Positions 1 through 8,787 of a stretch of 64,000 bases of DNA are shown piece after piece. Source of the DNA: Alphaproteobacteria bacterium GM7ARS4. GTDB lineage: Bacteria > Pseudomonadota > Alphaproteobacteria > GM7ARS4. A model generated the notes under the pieces. The model was not told the origin of the DNA, searched no databases, and saw only the letters and a list, made by a program, of their open reading frames with translations. Numbering within the stretch: position 1 is the first letter of the stretch; the number at the start of each line of letters is the position of its first letter. The translations under genes and the position numbers were made by a program. The stretch is from contig JACONL010000001.1 of the NCBI GenBank assembly GCA_014332745.1, forward strand, positions 414,658-478,657, written 5' to 3'.

Positions 1-41
1 CGAAGAGAATGGCCGCCATCAGGTAGGCATAGGACGATGTG

Positions 42-1082
42 TCAGTGAGAGGAGGCATGATGTGGGTGCTTGTGTGTCTTCATAGGGTTTATGGGTGATG
101 ATGTTGTTTTTTTGTCTCTCTTGCAGAGGAAGAAATCTCTCCATAGCCATGGTCTGGTCATGATGGCGAGGCGGTTTAAGAACACAGCGCAGAAGCGTTG
201 ACATCGTGAGAGGAGCGTTTTATGTCCGAAGAGAGGGAAGAGGAATCCCTTTGGGATGGGTTGTGCCATGTAATAGGGTGTGCCCGGCACGGCGATGACG
301 TTACGTAAGAACGCGCGGTCCTGATAGAGAGCGATGAGCCGTCCATCATGGTTAAAGGCGTAGCGTTCTATAAAATCACGAAAATGTCTTACGCCATAGT
401 CGAGGAATTGTCCGTAGGTGAGTGTTTGGATTGTGCCTTTTATATGGTGATTATCGATGAAGAGGAGATTTGTCGCTGTGGCGGCGACGAGGGAATAATG
501 CTGGGACGATGCCCATTCATAGATTGAGAGGGCGGCGTTTCTCAAGGGATGTCTCTCTTGGGGTGTTGAGGGTGGGCATTCGTGGCGTGTGTCGAAGGGG
601 ATAGCGATGTCATATTCGATACAGACACACACGGGGCGTATCCTCTTCAGGGACTTCCACAAAGCGAGGTCATAAGAATCGATATCGAGAGAGAGAAAAT
701 GGCATGCTGTGTGCTGAGCCTTTTTGACGAATGAGTCGAGGGAATAGGGCGCTTGCGTTGTCACATGGGCGTGGAATGTTTGGATAGATGGCGCATGGCG
801 ATAATTCTCTTGGAGTTTCTGGAAGAGCTGTTTATCAGCTTCGATGAAGATGCCGCTCCATCCTTTTTCGAAGAGCTGGCGACAATTGGACAGAAAAATG
901 CCGTCATGGCCGCCCACTTCGAGAAATGTCCCCTTTTTTAAGCCTATTTCTTGGAAAAAATAGCGCAAGAGTCCATCTTCGCCATGTTGGGAATATACGC
1001 TCTGTCGATGACGATGAAAAAGGGGGTCTTCCCCCGCGCTATATTCTTTCTGTGCTATATTCTGTGCTATATTCTGTGCCAT
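42..1082 (-). CDS. FkbM-family SAM-dependent methyltransferase
   Basis: 346-residue protein with an FkbM-type methyltransferase core. An HGEDG motif near residue 33 is followed at about 51-66 by a glycine-rich SAM-binding loop (GTFLEVGGHDG). A later acidic stretch (LSLDIDSYD) and a CIEYD segment are typical of the family. FkbM proteins O-methylate sugars or other small polar groups, often in surface glycan loci; the substrate here is unknown. The extreme N-terminus is a tandem AQNI peptide encoded by a 12-nt DNA repeat, and the domain proper begins near residue 28. The C-terminal 60 residues are basic and Ser/His-rich with no recognised domain. It lies 23 bp downstream of guaA on the same strand and may be co-transcribed. 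Confidence 0.75.
   Translation of the reverse strand: MAQNIAQNIAQKEYSAGEDPLFHRHRQSVYSQHGEDGLLRYFFQEIGLKKGTFLEVGGHDGIFLSNCRQLFEKGWSGIFIEADKQLFQKLQENYRHAPSIQTFHAHVTTQAPYSLDSFVKKAQHTACHFLSLDIDSYDLALWKSLKRIRPVCVCIEYDIAIPFDTRHECPPSTPQERHPLRNAALSIYEWASSQHYSLVAATATNLLFIDNHHIKGTIQTLTYGQFLDYGVRHFRDFIERYAFNHDGRLIALYQDRAFLRNVIAVPGTPYYMAQPIPKGFLFPLFGHKTLLSRCQRFCAVFLNRLAIMTRPWLWRDFFLCKRDKKTTSSPINPMKTHKHPHHASSH
1038..1080. repeat. 12-nt tandem repeat at the 5' end of the FkbM gene
   Basis: The unit gctatattctgt occurs twice head to tail (1054-1065 and 1066-1077). A copy carrying a 4-nt insertion lies before it, and a degenerate copy begins at 1078. On the coding strand it yields the repeated AQNI peptide at the N-terminus of the methyltransferase. 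Confidence 0.85.
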
Positions 1083-1105
1083 ATGATGTCTCTATGTGCT
1101 TGCCC

Positions 1106-2659
1106 CTATTCCCACTCGATGGTGGCGGGGGGTTTTGAGGTTATATCGTAGAGGACTCGATTGACGCCCTCGACGTTATTGACGATACGGGTGGCGATTG
1201 TTCCTAAGACGTCTATGTCGAAGGGGTAGACGGATGCTGTCATGCCGTCTTGGCTGGTGATGGCGCGTAAACTGAGGGCATAGTCATAGGAGCGTTTATC
1301 GCCCATGACGCCAACGGAGCGCACAGGCAGGAGGACGGCGAAGGCTTGCCATATGGCGTCATAGAGTCCCGCTTTTTTCAGTTCATCTCTATAAAGGCGG
1401 TCGGCATGGCGCAAGATATCGAGTTTCTTTTTGGTAATGGCGCCGGGTATACGAACAGCGAGTCCGGGGCCGGGGAAAGGGTGGCGTTTGAGGAAGGCGT
1501 CTGGCAAGCCCAGTGTCTTTCCTATGAGGCGCACTTCATCCTTAAACAAGGAACGTAAGGGTTCTACCAATGTCATGGCCATATGGTCGGGCAAGCCTCC
1601 CACATTATGGTGTGATTTAATGGGTTTGGCGTGTGCTGTCTGTGTCGATTCGATGACGTCGGGATAGAGTGTTCCTTGGGCGAGAAAGGGGATGGGTGTT
1701 TTGAGGCTGGCGGTGGCTTCCGTGAAGCATTCAATGAATGTGTGGCCAATGACACGTCTTTTTTCTTCGGGGTCGGTGACGCCTTTCAGTTTGCTGAGAA
1801 ATGTCTGTTGTTTGTTGAGCTGTATGGTCTCACATGGGATGTGGGCTTGAGCGAGAGCCATGATGTTTTCACCTTCGCCTTCTCTGAGCAGTCCATTATC
1901 GATGAAGAGGCATGTGAGGTTATTGCCGATGGCTCTGTGGAGGAGGGCTGCTGTCACGGCAGAGTCGACACCCCCAGAGAGGGCGCAGAGCACTTTTTCA
2001 TGGCCGACTTGTTCTTTGATTCGATGGGTGAGGGCATCGACGATATGCTCTTCTGTCCATGTGGGTGCGCATTGTGCGATACCGCGAACGAATTGGCGCA
2101 ACAGGGCGCTTCCTTGCGGTGTATGGACGACTTCGGGATGGAATTGCACACCATAGATTTTCCGTTCGTCCCATGCGAAGATGGCATTAGGGATGGCGTC
2201 GCTCTGTGCGAGGCTCTTGATGGGGGAGGGGAGTGTAAGGATTGTATCGCCATGGGACATCCAGACATCGGCTTTGTCATGGCAAGACCATACGCCTTGG
2301 AAGAGAGGGGAGGATTTGGTGACCGTGATTTGTGCGCGCCCAAATTCGCGCGCTGTGCTTTGTTTTATGACGCCTCCGAAATGCTGACAGAGCCATTGCT
2401 GTCCGTAGCAGATACCGAGGATAGGCACGCCAGCCTCCATGACGAAGGCGGGAATCTGAGGCGCATGGGTGTCATGGACGGAAAAATGACTCCCAGAGAT
2501 AATGACGCCTTTGGGGGCGATGGCGGTGAAATCGTCATAGGGAAGTGTAGGCGGGCGTATGATACTATAGACATGCTGTTCCCTCACCCGTCTGGCGATG
2601 AGTTGGGTGAACTGAGAGCCACAATCGATGATGAGGATAGTGTCAATGGGACGAGACAT
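1106..2659 (-). CDS. guaA: GMP synthase (glutamine-hydrolysing)
   Basis: Converts XMP, ATP and glutamine to GMP, the last step of guanine nucleotide synthesis; cytosolic. The 517-residue length is normal. The N-terminal class I amidotransferase has nucleophile Cys84 in GICYGQQ and the His174/Glu176 pair in QFHPEV. The ATP-pyrophosphatase P-loop SGGVDS is at 228-233, followed by the dimerisation domain, ending in the canonical TIEWE. I chose the ATG at 2659 because the conserved DTILIIDCGSQ begins right after it; the frame stays open upstream but that part is unconserved. The usual SGSPASV or SGGP loop near the oxyanion hole reads SGSHFSV, a small oddity. Divergent from secA across a 196-bp gap. 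Confidence 0.97.
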   Translation of the reverse strand: MSRPIDTILIIDCGSQFTQLIARRVREQHVYSIIRPPTLPYDDFTAIAPKGVIISGSHFSVHDTHAPQIPAFVMEAGVPILGICYGQQWLCQHFGGVIKQSTAREFGRAQITVTKSSPLFQGVWSCHDKADVWMSHGDTILTLPSPIKSLAQSDAIPNAIFAWDERKIYGVQFHPEVVHTPQGSALLRQFVRGIAQCAPTWTEEHIVDALTHRIKEQVGHEKVLCALSGGVDSAVTAALLHRAIGNNLTCLFIDNGLLREGEGENIMALAQAHIPCETIQLNKQQTFLSKLKGVTDPEEKRRVIGHTFIECFTEATASLKTPIPFLAQGTLYPDVIESTQTAHAKPIKSHHNVGGLPDHMAMTLVEPLRSLFKDEVRLIGKTLGLPDAFLKRHPFPGPGLAVRIPGAITKKKLDILRHADRLYRDELKKAGLYDAIWQAFAVLLPVRSVGVMGDKRSYDYALSLRAITSQDGMTASVYPFDIDVLGTIATRIVNNVEGVNRVLYDITSKPPATIEWE

Positions 2660-2855
2660 GAGAGATAATGGGACTAGGGGTGCTAGGGCGACTCTGTGTG
2701 GTTGTGTGTCATGACCTTTTCGTGTTGTTGTATGTGGGTTACCTTCTTTGTATGTCCTCTTTGCGTTCTTATTTCTTTTCAAGGGGCATTTTGTGCTATC
2801 ACTAGCATATTCGTGAGGGGGTGACAAGGAAAGCATAGATGGAGAGGATAGAGTC

Positions 2856-5615
2856 ATGTGGACATCATTGATGAAGAGATTTGTGGGTGACCCCTCATCT
2901 CGATTTATAAAAAAGTTAGAACCAGTGGCGGATGCCATCGAGGCGAAGGGCGAGACCATGCGGGCATTGTCCGATGATGCGCTCAGGGCATACTCTGATG
3001 ATTTACGAAGACGGGTATGTGCTGGCGAGTCGTTATCTTCTGTGCTTGTGGAGGCGTTTGCTGTCGTGCGTGAAGCGGCGTGGCGCACCCTCAGGCAGAA
3101 GCATTATCATGTCCAGTTGATAGGCGGGATGATTTTGCACCATGGGCGTATTGCTGAGATGAAGACGGGGGAGGGCAAGACGCTTGTTTCGACTCTCGCT
3201 GTTTATGTGAATGCGTTGTGTGGCAAGGGTGTCCATGTCGTGACGGTCAATGATTATCTTGCTAAACGCGACTCGGAGTGGATGGGGCAGATTTATCGTT
3301 TTTTGGGGCTCAGTGTTGGCTGTTTGACGCATGCGATGCCGTTTCCTGAGCGTAAGAAAGCCTATCTCTGTGATGTGCTCTATGCCACGAATAACGAGTT
3401 AGGTTTTGATTATTTGCGTGACAATATGGCCCATCGTGTGGAGGAACAGGTTCAGCGCCCCTTTCACTATGCCATTATCGATGAAGTGGACTCCATTCTT
3501 ATCGATGAAGCGCGCACGCCTCTCATTATTTCTGGTGCGTCATCGGATTCGTCGCGGGAGTATCAGAGCATTGACCCGATCATTGGTCGTTTGACGCCTC
3601 AGGATTACGAGAAAGATGAAAAGGGCCGCGCTGTGACCTTGACGGAGTCTGGCGTCGAAGCTGTGGAGAAGGCTTTGACGGCATTGGGGCTATTGGATGG
3701 TGGCTTATATGACATTGGCAACATGTCTCTTGTGCACCATGTCACGCAGGCGCTCAAGGCGCATACGCTTTTTCATCGGGATGTTGATTATATCGTGCGT
3801 GATGGTGCTGTTTTTCTCATTGACGAGTTTACGGGGCGTGTCATGGAGGGGCGGCGTTTTTCTGAGGGATTGCATCAGGCGTTGGAGGCAAAGGAGGGCG
3901 TCACGATTCAAGCGGAGAATCAGACATTAGCGAGCATCACATTTCAGAACTACTTTCGTTTATATCCCAGACTAGCGGGCATGACAGGGACAGCCATGAC
4001 GGAGCGTGACGAGTTTCTCTCTATTTATGGGATGAAGGTTGTTTCTGTGCCGACCCATCAGCTGGTGGCGCGTGTTGATAAGGATGACGAGATTTATAGG
4101 CGACATCGCGACAAGATAGTCGCCATTGTCCTTCTCATTAAGGAGTGTCATGAGCGTGGACAGCCTGTTTTGGTAGGCACGGTGAGTATTGAGAAGTCTG
4201 AGGCTTTGTCGTCTCGCCTCAAGGATATGGGTATCAGGCATCATGTGTTGAATGCCCGCTATCACGAGCAAGAGGCGCAGATCATTGCGCGCGCTGGGTG
4301 TTATCGCGCCGTCACAATCGCCACGAACATGGCGGGACGAGGCACTGACATTCAGTTGGGGGGCAATATCGATATGATGCTTCGTGATGGGTTAGCGACT
4401 ATCAAGGACGAGGCAGCGCTGAAGGCGAAGGAGCGTGATATACGCAAAGAGCATGCGCGCGCTAAGGAACGCGTCATTGAGGCTGGTGGCTTATACGTCA
4501 TTGGCACGGAACGCCATGAGGCGCGGCGGATCGACAATCAGTTACGCGGGCGTTCTGGCAGGCAGGGAGACCCCGGCGCGTCTCAATTCTTTTTATCTCT
4601 CGAGGATGATTTGATGCGTATTTTTGGGGGTGAGCGTCTCGAGAAAATGATGGAGCGTTTCGGTGTTGTTGATGATGAAGCCATCACTCACCCATGGGTC
4701 AATAAGGCCATTGCCAGCGCCCAACGGAAAGTTGAGGCGCGCAACTTCGAGATACGGAAGCACTTATTGCGCTTTGATGATGTCATGAGCGAGCAACGTC
4801 ACATTGTCTATGAACAGCGCCGTGAGTATATGCATGCGGAGGCTTTCGATGATATTTTGCTCGATATGCGTCGCTCTCAGCTCGAGGAGTTGGTCGATGT
4901 CCATACACAGCACACGGAAGAGAGGAGCATGTGGGACGTTGAGACGTTGCAGAGGGCTGTCTTGCGTTTGAGTGGTGTCGACATTCCTTTTTCGGCGTGG
5001 ATAGAGGCGTTAGCGCATGGCGATGGTGACGACACTGAGGCGTTGCGCACGTCTCTCAAGGAGAGAGTTGTGACTCATGTGGATGATATGTATGCATCGA
5101 AGCGTGCGACCTATGGCGAAGAGATGATGAAGCGCGCTGAGAAGGCGATGTTTTTGCAGATGTTTGACCATGTGTGGAAGGAGCATTTATCGCAGTTGGA
5201 TTATGTCAGGCAGGGCATCAATTTGCGTGCGTATGCTCAGAAAGACCCGTTGCACGAGTATAAACGTGAGGCGTTTAATTTATTTTCTGTCATGTTAGAG
5301 CGTTTTCGTGAGAATATCGTCATGGCGACATGCCATATGGAGATGGCGTCTGGTGATACGTCCTTTGAGCGTGTGGAGCGCCATAAGGCGCAAGAAAAGA
5401 GGGTTGAGCGGCGTCCCCAACTAGAGACGATGTTAGGCGACATGGCGACGAATGGCGTGGCGGGCGGCGGCAAAGTCCGTCAAGGGACTCGTCTGGAGGG
5501 AGGCAAGACGTTATCGCGCGTGCCGTCGCGCCATCAGCGCCGCCGCGCCGCCTCTTTTGACAAGGGCAAAGGGAAGAAGCCATTGAGACGCAAGCCTTTA
5601 GGAGGAAGAATATAG
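2856..5615 (+). CDS. secA: Preprotein translocase ATPase SecA
   Basis: Motor ATPase that drives unfolded preproteins through SecYEG at the inner membrane. 919 residues. Walker A (MKTGEGKT) lies near 102-109, the DEVD Walker B at about 209-212, and the second nucleotide-binding domain carries GRGTDIQLGG and RGRSGRQGDPG. The helical scaffold and wing domains are intact. The ATG at 2856 follows a purine-rich GGAGAGG site. The odd part is the C-terminus: the usual zinc-binding SEC-C motif (CxCxSGxxxKxCHG), which contacts SecB and ribosomes, is absent. The protein instead ends in a Gly/Lys/Arg-rich tail of about 60 residues. It ends 4 bp from the convergent accA. Confidence 0.97.
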   Translation: MWTSLMKRFVGDPSSRFIKKLEPVADAIEAKGETMRALSDDALRAYSDDLRRRVCAGESLSSVLVEAFAVVREAAWRTLRQKHYHVQLIGGMILHHGRIAEMKTGEGKTLVSTLAVYVNALCGKGVHVVTVNDYLAKRDSEWMGQIYRFLGLSVGCLTHAMPFPERKKAYLCDVLYATNNELGFDYLRDNMAHRVEEQVQRPFHYAIIDEVDSILIDEARTPLIISGASSDSSREYQSIDPIIGRLTPQDYEKDEKGRAVTLTESGVEAVEKALTALGLLDGGLYDIGNMSLVHHVTQALKAHTLFHRDVDYIVRDGAVFLIDEFTGRVMEGRRFSEGLHQALEAKEGVTIQAENQTLASITFQNYFRLYPRLAGMTGTAMTERDEFLSIYGMKVVSVPTHQLVARVDKDDEIYRRHRDKIVAIVLLIKECHERGQPVLVGTVSIEKSEALSSRLKDMGIRHHVLNARYHEQEAQIIARAGCYRAVTIATNMAGRGTDIQLGGNIDMMLRDGLATIKDEAALKAKERDIRKEHARAKERVIEAGGLYVIGTERHEARRIDNQLRGRSGRQGDPGASQFFLSLEDDLMRIFGGERLEKMMERFGVVDDEAITHPWVNKAIASAQRKVEARNFEIRKHLLRFDDVMSEQRHIVYEQRREYMHAEAFDDILLDMRRSQLEELVDVHTQHTEERSMWDVETLQRAVLRLSGVDIPFSAWIEALAHGDGDDTEALRTSLKERVVTHVDDMYASKRATYGEEMMKRAEKAMFLQMFDHVWKEHLSQLDYVRQGINLRAYAQKDPLHEYKREAFNLFSVMLERFRENIVMATCHMEMASGDTSFERVERHKAQEKRVERRPQLETMLGDMATNGVAGGGKVRQGTRLEGGKTLSRVPSRHQRRRAASFDKGKGKKPLRRKPLGGRI

Positions 5616-5619
5616 GCGG

Positions 5620-6582
5620 TTATGGCGTCACAAATTGGCGGGTTTGGGCGAGGAATTTGTCTCTTTTTTGTCGATGGAGCGTCTCTCTATCGAGGCTTGA
5701 GAGTTGTCTCATGGAACGTTCTAATGTCTGTTCTATCATGGCGATGGTTTCAGGATAGTTGCGATGGGCGCCTCCTAATGGTTCGGGGATAATATCATCG
5801 ATGAGTCCCAGCTGTTTCAAGTCCTGTGCTGTCATTTTCATGGCTTGAGCGGCGGTTTGGCTATGGTCTTTATTGCGCCAGAGGATGGACGAGCATGCTT
5901 CGGGTGTGATGACGGAATAGACGGCATGTTCGAGCATGAAGATGGCGTTAGCGGTGGCGAGGGCGATAGCGCCGCCAGAGCCTCCTTCGCCGGTGATAAT
6001 GCTGATAAAGGGCGTCTTCACATGGAGGCATGCGTTGATGGCTTGGGCGATGGCTTCGGCTTGTCCTCGCATTTCTGCTTCGACGCCGGGGTAGGCGCCG
6101 GGCGTATCGATAAAGGAGATGATAGGAAGGTGAAAGCGGTCGGCAAGATGCATGATACGCACAGCCTTGCGATAGCCTTCAGGATGTGCCATGCCAAAAT
6201 TATGATGCAAGCGTGTCTGCGTGTCCTTTCCCTTGCGGTGTCCCATGACGCACACAGGCTTATCGTGGAAACGGGCGACGCCACAGAGGATAGCGGGGTC
6301 TTCTGCAAAGTATCTGTCGCCCTTGAGGGCGACAAAATCAGAGAAGAGGGCGTCGATATAATCAGACAGGTGAGGGCGTTGGGGATGGCGCGCCACCAAG
6401 ACTTTTTGCCATGGTGTCAGCTGACGATAGGTCTCTTCGAGGAAGGCATGGGCTTTTTCCTTGAGTTTGAGGATGTCCTCAGCGAGATTGACGCCATGGG
6501 ACTCTTCATCGAGATTGCGTAACTCTTCTATTTTCGCTTCGAGGGCATAGAGGGGCTTTTCGAAATCGAGAAAGTGACGCAT
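5620..6582 (-). CDS. accA: Acetyl-CoA carboxylase carboxyltransferase subunit alpha
   Basis: Transfers CO2 from carboxybiotin to acetyl-CoA together with AccD (63076-63933 here), giving malonyl-CoA for the fatty acid cluster at 31-36 kb. 320 residues, a normal length. It opens with the typical LDFEKPLYALEAKIEEL helix. The crotonase-fold carboxyltransferase follows, with FIDTPGAYPG at about 157-166 and the oxyanion-hole glycine run GEGGSGG at 198-204. It converges with secA, leaving only 4 bp between the two stop codons. The next gene upstream on the strand is a malyl-CoA lyase, 41 bp away. Confidence 0.97.
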   Translation of the reverse strand: MRHFLDFEKPLYALEAKIEELRNLDEESHGVNLAEDILKLKEKAHAFLEETYRQLTPWQKVLVARHPQRPHLSDYIDALFSDFVALKGDRYFAEDPAILCGVARFHDKPVCVMGHRKGKDTQTRLHHNFGMAHPEGYRKAVRIMHLADRFHLPIISFIDTPGAYPGVEAEMRGQAEAIAQAINACLHVKTPFISIITGEGGSGGAIALATANAIFMLEHAVYSVITPEACSSILWRNKDHSQTAAQAMKMTAQDLKQLGLIDDIIPEPLGGAHRNYPETIAMIEQTLERSMRQLSSLDRETLHRQKRDKFLAQTRQFVTP

Positions 6583-6623
6583 AGAGTCGACGACATCAAG
6601 GGCGTGAGAGACATATGGAGGCG

Positions 6624-7604
6624 CTAGCGTTTCGCGGCGATGGCTTGTGCTTTTTTCACCATGACGTCCGCTTGGCGAATAGAGGCAATATCGATAAGGC
6701 GTCCATCGAGGGTCACGGCGCCTCGCCCTTCTTTTTGTGCTTGTGCCATAGCGTCGAGGATACGTTGGGCTTTTGTCGTTTCTTCCTTCGTTGGCGTAAA
6801 CACATCATTGGCGAGGGTGATTTGTGAGGGATGGATAGCCCATTTCCCTTCGCACCCTAATGTTGCTGCTCTGTGTGCTTGGGCTTGATAGCCGTCAGAA
6901 TCGTTAAAGTCGCCAAAAGGGCCGTCGATGGGGCGCAAGCCATTGGCGCGCGCTGCCACGACCATCTTGGCAATGGCATAATGCCACATGTCGCCCCAAT
7001 GCACGTCCCGCTTTCCCTTATCGTCAGGATCTGTCAAGACGTGATAGTTGGGGTTAGGCCCGCCAATGACGGTTGTCTTAGCCTTTGTTGAGGCTGCATA
7101 ATCGGCAACGCCAAAATGAAGGGATTCATTGCGCGTGCTTGCTTGAGCGATGTCGAAGACATTTTGCATGCCAAGAGCCGTCTCGATAATCATTTCGAAG
7201 CCGATACGTTTTTTGAGCTTTGATGCCACTTCGATTTGTGACACGAGCATGTCGATGGCGTAAATATCTTGAGCACAGCCCGCCTTAGGAATCATGATGA
7301 GGTCGAGATGGTTGCCTGCTTGTTCTAGCACATCCACCACATCCCGATACATGTAATGGGTATCCAAGCCGTTGATACGCACCGACATGGTTTTCCCTTT
7401 CCAATCAATATCGTTGAGGGCTTGGATGATATTTTTGCGCGCTTGTTCCTTTTCGTCTGGCGCCACAGCATCCTCTAGGTCGAGGAAAATGACATCGACA
7501 TCACTGGCCGCTGCCTTTTCGAAAAAATTGGGTGACGAGCCGGGGACAGCAAGTTCAGAGCGATTTAATCGGGGTTCGGCTTGTTCTATGACGGTAAAAC
7601 TCAT
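6624..7604 (-). CDS. mcl: L-malyl-CoA / beta-methylmalyl-CoA lyase (CitE-like superfamily)
   Basis: 326 residues of the HpcH/HpaI-CitE superfamily, closely resembling the Rhodobacter L-malyl-CoA/beta-methylmalyl-CoA lyase from memory of that sequence. Visible are LDLEDAVAPDEK at 41-52, Arg76 in SVRINGLD, probable Mg ligands Glu141 and Asp168, and an acid at Asp300, all at positions expected for malyl-CoA lyases. The KWAIHP segment also fits. The enzyme cleaves malyl-CoA to acetyl-CoA and glyoxylate, and methylmalyl-CoA to propionyl-CoA and glyoxylate. It occurs in the ethylmalonyl-CoA pathway and in assimilation of C1/C2 compounds. No other pathway gene is in the window except meaB at 14.5 kb, so the physiological role is inference. 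Confidence 0.85.
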   Translation of the reverse strand: MSFTVIEQAEPRLNRSELAVPGSSPNFFEKAAASDVDVIFLDLEDAVAPDEKEQARKNIIQALNDIDWKGKTMSVRINGLDTHYMYRDVVDVLEQAGNHLDLIMIPKAGCAQDIYAIDMLVSQIEVASKLKKRIGFEMIIETALGMQNVFDIAQASTRNESLHFGVADYAASTKAKTTVIGGPNPNYHVLTDPDDKGKRDVHWGDMWHYAIAKMVVAARANGLRPIDGPFGDFNDSDGYQAQAHRAATLGCEGKWAIHPSQITLANDVFTPTKEETTKAQRILDAMAQAQKEGRGAVTLDGRLIDIASIRQADVMVKKAQAIAAKR

Positions 7605-7686
7605 GGCATATGACCTTGTTTTCTGGGTTATCTATCGGTGGCGAGTATGTCTTGTTCGCAGGCGTTTGTCAATGCCTGTTATGGCG

Positions 7687-8787
7687 TCATGACGTCTTGT
7701 GCGGCGGCGCTGTTCCTTGAGAAAGGGACGAGAGGGGATGGTAGCGCGTCAATGCTTTCACCAATTGGGCGTCTTGTATGTGGGTATAGATTTGTGTCGT
7801 GCTGAGATCCTTATGGCCGAGCATGCGTTGTAGACTATGGAGGTCGGCGCCTCCCTGTAACATGTGGCTGGCGAACGCATGGCGTAGTTGATGCGGGGAG
7901 ACTCGTTCGGTGGGGATATGGGCGTGCGTTGCGAGTTCTTTGAGGAGTTGACTCACGCGGTGGCGCGTCATATAGCCTTGTTTGCTTCTTTTTGAGGGGA
8001 ACAGGTAGGGCGTGCGCGCATAAAAGACATCTGTCACGGCAAGGGTATCTAATATGTCGCCCCATAGGCGGAGGGATTTTTCTGCATGGTGATTGAGCGG
8101 GACGAGGCGTGGCTTTTCGCCTTTTCCTATGATATGGAGGTGAGCGCCATCGTCTGTGATGTCTTTATCATCGAGGCGCACATGGGTGCGCTGCAAACTG
8201 ACGAGTTCGTGAATACGCACGCCACAGGAATATAATATCTCGACAAGGCATGAGAGACGCGCCGCATGCCCATAGGGCAATCCCATTGTCTCGATAGACT
8301 CCAACAGACGCACGACCTCCTCTGGTGAGAGAATATCTGGCAAGAGACGGTGCGAACGAGGCGATGACACCTCACGCATGGGATTTTTGAGAGGGGGATT
8401 TTTGATGGGGGGATTTTGTGAAGAGGGATGTTTTAGCCTGTCGTCATGAGAAGGGCTCTCATGAGAGAGGTTCTCTGGTTGTTCAGTGGTGAGGAAGGTA
8501 TAAAATTGGCGTAAGGCGGAGAGGCGTCTTTTGATGGTATGGGGGTGTCGTTGTTGTGTGCGGAGATTTTCTTGGTAGGCGTGGATATGGTGTGGCTGGC
8601 ATTGTTCTGGCGATGATGGCATATGGGGTGTGTTGTGGAGGAAGTGATAGAAATCTTGTATATCGCGTTTGTAGGCGTCGAGGGTGTGCGGGCTTGCGCC
8701 TTTTCCATAGGCGGTTGCTTCGAGGAAGAGTGTGAGGGCGGGTGGTGTCGGGCGTTTAGGCGTTTTCGGCCCGTAAGAGGCAGTCAT
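7687..8787 (-). CDS. xerD: Tyrosine recombinase XerD
   Basis: Site-specific recombinase that, with XerC, resolves chromosome dimers at dif. 366 residues against about 300 usual. The N-terminal SAM-like core-binding domain spans about 15-100. The catalytic set is visible: Arg191, Lys222, His299, Arg302, His325 and nucleophile Tyr334. The extra length lies in the linker at about 104-148, rich in Pro, Ser and Asn and partly encoded by a 15-nt tandem repeat. The start at 8787 gives a 32-nt overlap with the end of the upstream prenyl synthase gene. The open frame runs further upstream but only inside that gene. XerD rather than XerC is chosen because xerD often neighbours accA in alphaproteobacteria. 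Confidence 0.85.
   Translation of the reverse strand: MTASYGPKTPKRPTPPALTLFLEATAYGKGASPHTLDAYKRDIQDFYHFLHNTPHMPSSPEQCQPHHIHAYQENLRTQQRHPHTIKRRLSALRQFYTFLTTEQPENLSHESPSHDDRLKHPSSQNPPIKNPPLKNPMREVSSPRSHRLLPDILSPEEVVRLLESIETMGLPYGHAARLSCLVEILYSCGVRIHELVSLQRTHVRLDDKDITDDGAHLHIIGKGEKPRLVPLNHHAEKSLRLWGDILDTLAVTDVFYARTPYLFPSKRSKQGYMTRHRVSQLLKELATHAHIPTERVSPHQLRHAFASHMLQGGADLHSLQRMLGHKDLSTTQIYTHIQDAQLVKALTRYHPLSSLSQGTAPPHKTS
8380..8418. repeat. 15-nt tandem repeat in the xerD inter-domain linker
   Basis: About 2.6 copies of a unit close to gggatttttgagagg (8380-8394, 8395-8409, then partial). Read on the minus strand it gives the Asn-Pro-Pro-x-Lys repeat between the DNA-binding and catalytic domains of XerD. 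The unit length preserves the frame. Confidence 0.8.

Noticed and set aside
1631-2668. Long plus-strand open frame (345 codons) opposite guaA
   Set aside because: Fully antisense to a well-conserved guaA, with Cys/Asp-rich composition typical of shadow frames and no recognisable domain.
2660-2855. guaA/secA divergent gap examined for a small gene or riboswitch
   Set aside because: No open frame with a credible start and no recognisable aptamer; only weak promoter-like hexamers.
5845-6522. 225-codon plus-strand open frame opposite accA
   Set aside because: Antisense shadow of conserved accA; no ribosome binding site or domain.
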